Source of the DNA: Zantedeschia hybrid cultivar
Taxonomy: Eukaryota > Streptophyta > Magnoliopsida > Alismatales > Araceae
Length of the DNA stretch: 64,000 nt
Direction of reading: 5' to 3'
NCBI GenBank assembly: GCA_030544215.1
Contig: JARZZO010000003.1
Location: forward strand, 49,086,045-49,150,044
The translations under genes were made by a program, and so were the position numbers. The notes under the pieces are model-generated. The model searched no databases. It was not told where the DNA came from and saw only the letters and a list, made by a program, of their open reading frames with translations. This document shows positions 59,083-64,000 of the stretch, piece after piece (position 1 is the first letter of the stretch; each line of letters opens with the position of its first letter).

Positions 59083-61263
59083 TAGGGATTTACTACGCCC
59101 TAGGGTAACTCATTACGCTTCCACGTACATTTATTGGAGAGCCTACAATCACAAAAATGCCCCTTGATGTAGATGATTTCAAGCAAAGGATGGAAGGATT
59201 GGATGACAGGACATGCAAAACATGATGCTAAAGACAAGGGGAAGCAGGTTGAGGAGTCGAGACTATTGAAAGGATATCAAGATAATTTTGAACGTAGTTA
59301 AACCTCTTATGCGGGTTTTGAAGATAGTGGATAATGATAAGAAGGCCACAATGGGATATTTGATATGAAGCTATAGACCGTGCAAAAAAGGACATTGCCA
59401 GGGCCAACAGAAGTACGTACAGAAAGTAGTGGGATATCATAGATGCAAGATAGGATAGCTCCACCTTAACTTGCATGTAGTAAGTAACAATACACGTCAG
59501 TCCAATATAGCATTACTCAGCAGTCAAGCTTTGATTTTTTATATAAGTTATATTTCCTTATTAATTTTATTTTCAATTCCTTAGGACATTTCTTCAAACT
59601 CAAGATACCAATATAGCATTACTACTTAGTATTTGCCCAATGATGAAGAAGTCCTCTATGGGACTCAAAATGTGATTCGCTACATGTTACATGACAAGGA
59701 TCGAGCTATCAGAGCATGAAACAAGATTCATGACTATAGGCTCCAATCACTACATTTTGGTACTTATCGTATTCAACCAGCAGTCATATTGCTTTCACCA
59801 TGTATTTACACAGAACTAATACTTTCATCAAGTAATTATCAATTTCATAATTTACAATGCTAATTGTTGGCTAGATCATAGATCACAACTGACTGGTGGA
59901 TGGATCATAGGAAGGCTCCAGGTTATGAAGATCTTGCATATGTTGTCATCCATGTATTGAGCCAAACTACGTCCACCTCTGGTTATGAGAGGAACTGGCC
60001 TACATTTAGCTTGATACATAGTAAGCAAAGGAACCGATTAAGCTCATCGAGATTGGAGCAATTGGTCTTTTGCTACTACAACATGTGCTTGAAACTGAAG
60101 AATTTTTAAAGAATTCAAGCGAACCTGAGAGAAGAAGCACGATGGAGAGATGAAGTTGCCGACCGACCGGTGCAAGCAAAACAACAAGTTGAGGAAGCGA
60201 TCGATCTGGACGAGATATTTGAGGAGCAGAACCCACTTCATGCATAGGTGGATGCAAGGAATGTTTTGGGTCCATCAGAGTTTGACTCAAATGATCGCTA
60301 ATGGGCAGAAGGAGACTTGGATGGCGTCCTCTTGTCCGTAGAGTTCCAACTTCCACCTCCTTCAAAACGGCATAAGAAATTCACCCCACAAAGTTCAGGT
60401 AAGGGTAAGAGTACGAGACTAACAACACTTATGGATATTGCAGAGCCGAGGGACAAAGTCGTTTACCAAACTTCAGCAACAAATACTGCTGACGATGACG
60501 ATGATGATCCACATAGAAGTCAAGGTGGATCCCTACAACGACAGTCATCTCAAGGGTGTGGATCAACTCAACGCAATGAAGTTCCTCCAGTTACTTTCAC
60601 AGAGGAGCAACAATTTACACATGTTACATAGGATGAAGACCATTCCAACAGGTTGGCCAAGTGCACATCACCAAGAGATAAGGGCAAAAGGAAGCAACAA
60701 CAAAAGTTCCTGAGGAGAGCAAAAGAAATATCAGAAAAGTATGCCCAAGAGCATTCGTCTGATGCATTATATCAAGTTCTATTAGAGGGTTATGGTCCTT
60801 ACGTATATCTAGCCGGGTATTATCAATATCTACCACCCCTATGATGCATTGAGTTACTTGAGGATATCTCACTTATCCTCCAAACTCAGATGCTTCCCCT
60901 TATCAATCATCAGTGAGATCTTATTATAGGCCAGAGACACAAGGATGGATACCGGTGACAATCATCTATAGTTACACGGATGAGTATAACCAGTTTCTAC
61001 AAGAATACCTACAATGGTACCAAGCTTATATGTCTTGGACCGATTATATGCAACATTTGTATAACACCTACAATATAAGGTCAGAATAAATGTATATTTA
61101 CAATTTATGTGTTTATTTTTTTTTCCTTTTTACTATCATGTAATACTTAGGGGTAAGGTTTTATGCGCCCCCCCCCCCCCCCCGGTATATTCAAGCGTTT
61201 TCAAAGTTAAATAAAATTCCACGGGCTTATCTAAAGTCCTAGATAAGTTTCGTGTAAATATAA

Positions 61264-61266
<3 letters not shown>

Positions 61267-61303
<37 letters not shown>
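61267..61303. repeat. TA microsatellite
   Basis: About 18 uninterrupted TA units near the right end of hAT element B, absent at the matching place in element A, so it expanded after they separated. Confidence 0.9.
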
Positions 61304-61306
<3 letters not shown>

Positions 61307-61737
61307 AATTCTTTTCTAATTTTTAGACCTTTTTCCTACATTTTACTATTTTTCTTCTATTTTTCTCTTTTTAAAATTGGCTCAGCCAGATCGGCCTAGA
61401 TCGGTCTGGGATCAGATCGGATCAACTGATCCGCTCAATGGGGACTAAACCGATCCGAGACTGATCCTTGTGTTGGCCTTCCTTGGTTTTGGTAGATCCT
61501 AGGTTTGGAGGCGATTTTATTGGAGTTGTTTCCAAGTGTTTCCATCCTGTTTGAAGGCTTGGAAGCAAGGTATTTATCCGAACCTTAAAGATTTTATTCT
61601 TTCATCTTATTTGGTTGTTATTTGCTGTTATTTAGGTTACTTAAACATGAACAATAAGTTGATTTATCCACTTATTTTTATTCTTTTTTGGAAGGTGACA
61701 AATCATTGGTGAAAGAGAGAAATACATAACAGGGAGG

Positions 61738-62450
61738 CCAAAAAAAACCATCCCATAACAAGACAGATCACTCTCCACAAAGAAAAGAACACTTCTTTTC
61801 AAGAGAATAAAAAGGAAAACAAAACATGCCCTCTAGGCATAGGGCATACAGAAACACCCTCCAAAGAAACAAATCCCTCCAATGACTAGCCTTAATAAGG
61901 AGAGGAGGATTGTTGACATCAATAATACCAACAGAGGTCCCCCAGCCACTAACCCAATTGACTGCTCTTTTGATGACATCAAATGCATTACTAAATTCTT
62001 CTCTGAATCTTCTTTTATTCCTCTCATTACAGATGGCCCATAACATTCCAAGGAGAAACAACCTCCAAAGTTGAGAATGGGCATAATTGGGATTGTAATC
62101 ATATCACCAATAGGAGGCGAAAAAAACCATCCCAGAACAAAATAGATCACTCTCCACAAAGATAAGAACAATTTGTATCGACATAATAAAAAGGAAAAGA
62201 AAACCTGCCCTCTAGGCACAAGGCACATAGAAACACCCTTCAAATAAACAAATCCCTCCATGACTACCCTTAATAAGAAGAGGAGGATTGTTGACATCAA
62301 TAATACCAAAAGAGGTCCGCTGGTCATTAACCCAATTGATTGCTCCTGATAGATGCATTAATAAATTCTTCTCTAAATCTTCTTTTATTTCTCTCATTCC
62401 AGATGGCCCATAACATTGTAGGATTGTAATCATACCACCAATATATTAGC
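61738..62450 (-). pseudogene. Tandemly duplicated LINE 3' ends
   Basis: Two direct copies, about 61738-62110 and 62111-62450, share ATAGATCACTCTCCACAAAG, CCCTCTAGGCA, AGGAGGATTGTTGACATCAA and AGATGGCCCATAACATT. The minus strand encodes LLWAI-like GMLWAICNERNKRRFREEF (second copy MREIKEDLEKNL after a frame change) and VNNPPLLIKGSH, the extreme C-terminal region of plant LINE ORF2. Each is truncated and broken. A head-to-tail pair is more likely a segmental duplication than two insertions. Confidence 0.65.
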
Positions 62451-63269
62451 ATGAAAAAAGTTAGATTTGATCATATTTGAGGATGATTTATGGCTTTTGG
62501 TAAAGAAATTTTAAAAATACAGAAAATATAAGAAATAATAGAAAATAAATAAACATGAATATGATGACATAGTAGATCTATCATAGCCACTTCATTTGAT
62601 AAAATTTTGATTCAAAATCTTGCATGTCGAATATTTTATTATTATAAATTATTAAATTACTAAATAAATATAAAAATATAAAATAATTTATAAATTGATC
62701 AAAAATAACAGTTTAAGCATGACAACTTTAGATCTGTCTTTTTATAATTTTCATTAACTTTGTACCTTAAATGTAATCAAATTGAGTTAATGTAACATTT
62801 ATATTTAATTTAATACTCTAAAACTCATTAAAAGGTTATAGTAAAGGGGTTAAATGTTCATATAATGTGAAGTCAACATAAGAAGAAAATTTAATTTTCA
62901 TATCTTTTTGATTTTCAGGAATTAAATTAATTAATTTATTATAATTCATTTTAAATTTTAAATTATTGATAATTTTTTAAAAAAGAATATGATATTTTGT
63001 ACAAAAAAAATATGCATGCTTAAATTTATGTTCTATCAAATTTTGTGTGCATGATGATTAAAATTTACATATATAGAATTATTATTTATTTATTTATTAT
63101 TTAATATTAAGAATTATTAATTTTTTTAAAAGTTATTAATTTTATAAAAATTTCTAAAAAATGTAAGGTACTAATTTCAATGTAAGAAAATTTTTATTCA
63201 AGACTTGAAGTCATATTCTTTTTATATCGTATAATTTTGGTATTATTTCTTGTTTTGTTCTTTACAAGT
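62451..63269. other. AT-rich intergenic sequence
   Basis: More than 75% A+T by eye, many runs of T and A, no coding frame or element ends. Confidence 0.4.
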
Positions 63270-64000
63270 AGATGGCTGTCCCACCCCCACGTCGAAAGTC
63301 AAGCGATATTGGATAGCTTCATAAGATCATGGTTGATGGCAACATGCGTAAGTTCAAATGCAACTATTTTCAATTTGTAGGACTTAGAAGTGGTGTATCT
63401 CAGTTAAAGAAGTATCTTGCATGAGGAAAAATATTAGGCTATATAATCAAGTAATTGGCTGCAAAAGTGATCTCAATGAAGGCAGGATGGAGATGGCCCA
63501 ACATTTGAAAGGTCTCAAAGAAGTCCGTTTAAAAAAGACTGCAGAGAAGGAGAGGGCTGAACGGATCATCTCCGGAGTTGATCAACGAGGAGAAGATGAT
63601 GAAGCAGTAGTGTGGATTGACGATAATGACGATTTCTAGAAGGTACGTCGCCATGAGCCTACCTCTCTATATACTTGACGAGTTATGGAGCGTAGTAGGG
63701 TTGAGTATTAGGAGAGATAATAGATGCAATCTCTGAGGGTTCAATTTTGAGAGGTCAGAGCATTATACTGGTAGATCATTAGGCGCTGGTAGGAGCTCCT
63801 CGAGGGAGGGCCAGCAACAGTCCAGGAATATATCCTCTTATTTCACTACTGGTCCACCAACTGCAAGTCGGCCTCAGAAGTACAAATCAGATACTCCTGT
63901 TAAAGAGGTAGACCCATACATGTTCCGTAAGGAACATGGAAAACAGACAAGGGTTGATGATGTGTACATGAAGAAGGATCTAAGGTATACCTTGGGAAGG
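63270..64000 (+). pseudogene. N-terminal part of another hAT transposase, running off the window
   Basis: The translation from about 63330 reads MVDGNMRKFKCNYFQFVG, then LKKYLA, a BED zinc finger whose second cysteine is now F (CNYF). A stop at 63420 follows, then an acidic and basic linker (KEVRLKKTAEKERAERI, DDEAVVWIDDNDDF) open to 63639. Further damaged linker sequence (SSREGQQQSRN-like) reaches the edge. It belongs to a different subfamily from elements A and B. Catalytic parts would lie beyond 64000. Confidence 0.6.

Larger units (their letters stand above)
54126..61089 (+). pseudogene. hAT transposase, element B, interrupted
   Basis: ATG at 54126 opens MSTLEQNEATSVTSHNDPGW, then KVKCNYCGR, the first half of a BED zinc finger, with a stop at 54291. 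A 148-codon frame at 54636-55082 covers FFYNNVPANAAKSPYWEDMI and PTPKEIYNTYLPQEV (DUF659). 55200-55513 adds VDASGKVKNAE, a stop, then VVTDNAASYKVVGQMLMEKR and LMLEDIGKDAKV, the segment missing in A. The frame is then split by the TIR element at 55583-59082. The dimerisation region at 59900-60109 is open: APGYEDLAYVVIHVLSQTTS, YERNWPTFSLIHSKQRNRL, LEQLVFCYYNM. The stop that ends the tail is at 61087-61089. It is better preserved than A but still has stops and the insertion. Confidence 0.85.
53436..61485 (+). mobile_element. hAT transposon B with nested insertions
   Basis: Perfect 8-bp duplication GTTTTGGT at 53428-53435 and 61486-61493. The left end CAAGGTGTGTCGGATC and right end TGTTGGCCTTCCTTG match element A, with GATCGG/CCGATC subterminal motifs and the same CT-rich leader (53640-54110). 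Without the 3.5-kb insert at 55583-59082 it is about 4.5 kb, slightly longer than A because A has a deletion in the transposase. Decay is comparable to A, so this too is inactive. Confidence 0.9.

Noticed and set aside
1..64000. CRISPR array, tRNA, rRNA or bacterial-type operon
   Set aside because: None seen: tandem repeats here lack CRISPR repeat-spacer structure, tRNA-like boxes occur only in the SINE, and coding sequence is intron-bearing or retroelement-derived.

Overview
The window is nuclear DNA from a flowering plant. It has one convincing protein-coding gene, a six-exon fibrillarin gene with GT-AG introns, set in a dense nest of plant transposable elements: Copia and Gypsy LTR elements with initiator-tRNA-Met primer sites, a TRIM, a tRNA-derived SINE, LINEs, hAT, Mutator-like and small TIR elements. 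A decayed piece of plastid atpH is also present. The GC-rich 5' end of the fibrillarin gene against an AT-rich background would fit a monocot or basal angiosperm, but I cannot name the species. There are no bacterial operons, CRISPR arrays or phage genes.

Layout: 467-4521 looks like one very large LTR of a Gypsy-type element carrying a small hAT insertion. A truncated hAT relic follows, then the fibrillarin promoter with a telo-box and the gene (5350-11403, + strand). Its 4.4 kb fourth intron holds two copies of a probable box C/D snoRNA, several small tandem duplications and a 336-bp TIR element. Downstream (11.9-15.6 kb) are a Mutator-like element with genic-looking cargo, two small TIR elements, a LINE 3' end, and a TRIM whose LTR is split by a SINE. 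A 12.3-kb Copia element (15649-27907) is interrupted by a 0.7-kb hAT element and by a 5.7-kb internally deleted Gypsy element on the minus strand. At 29.6-30.7 kb lies the 3' end of another Copia, its LTR split by a further copy of the same hAT family.

The second half is dominated by two related hAT elements with degraded transposase genes. Element A (34041-38423) and element B (53436-61485) each have perfect 8-bp target duplications. B was entered by a small TIR transposon, and a LINE sits inside that. Between A and B lie a decayed Copia integrase region, a near-perfect 62-bp-arm hairpin, Gypsy-like direct repeats with a ~70-bp minisatellite, the atpH fragment and a Copia 3' LTR. The right edge has tandemly duplicated LINE 3' ends and the start of a third, unrelated hAT transposase relic.

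Functional reading: fibrillarin is the methyltransferase of box C/D snoRNPs. The most interesting signal is that its own intron appears to encode a duplicated C/D guide RNA, so enzyme and guide would be made from one transcript. I found no undescribed multi-gene system; the rest is nested, mostly inactive transposon sequence whose order of insertion can be partly reconstructed.
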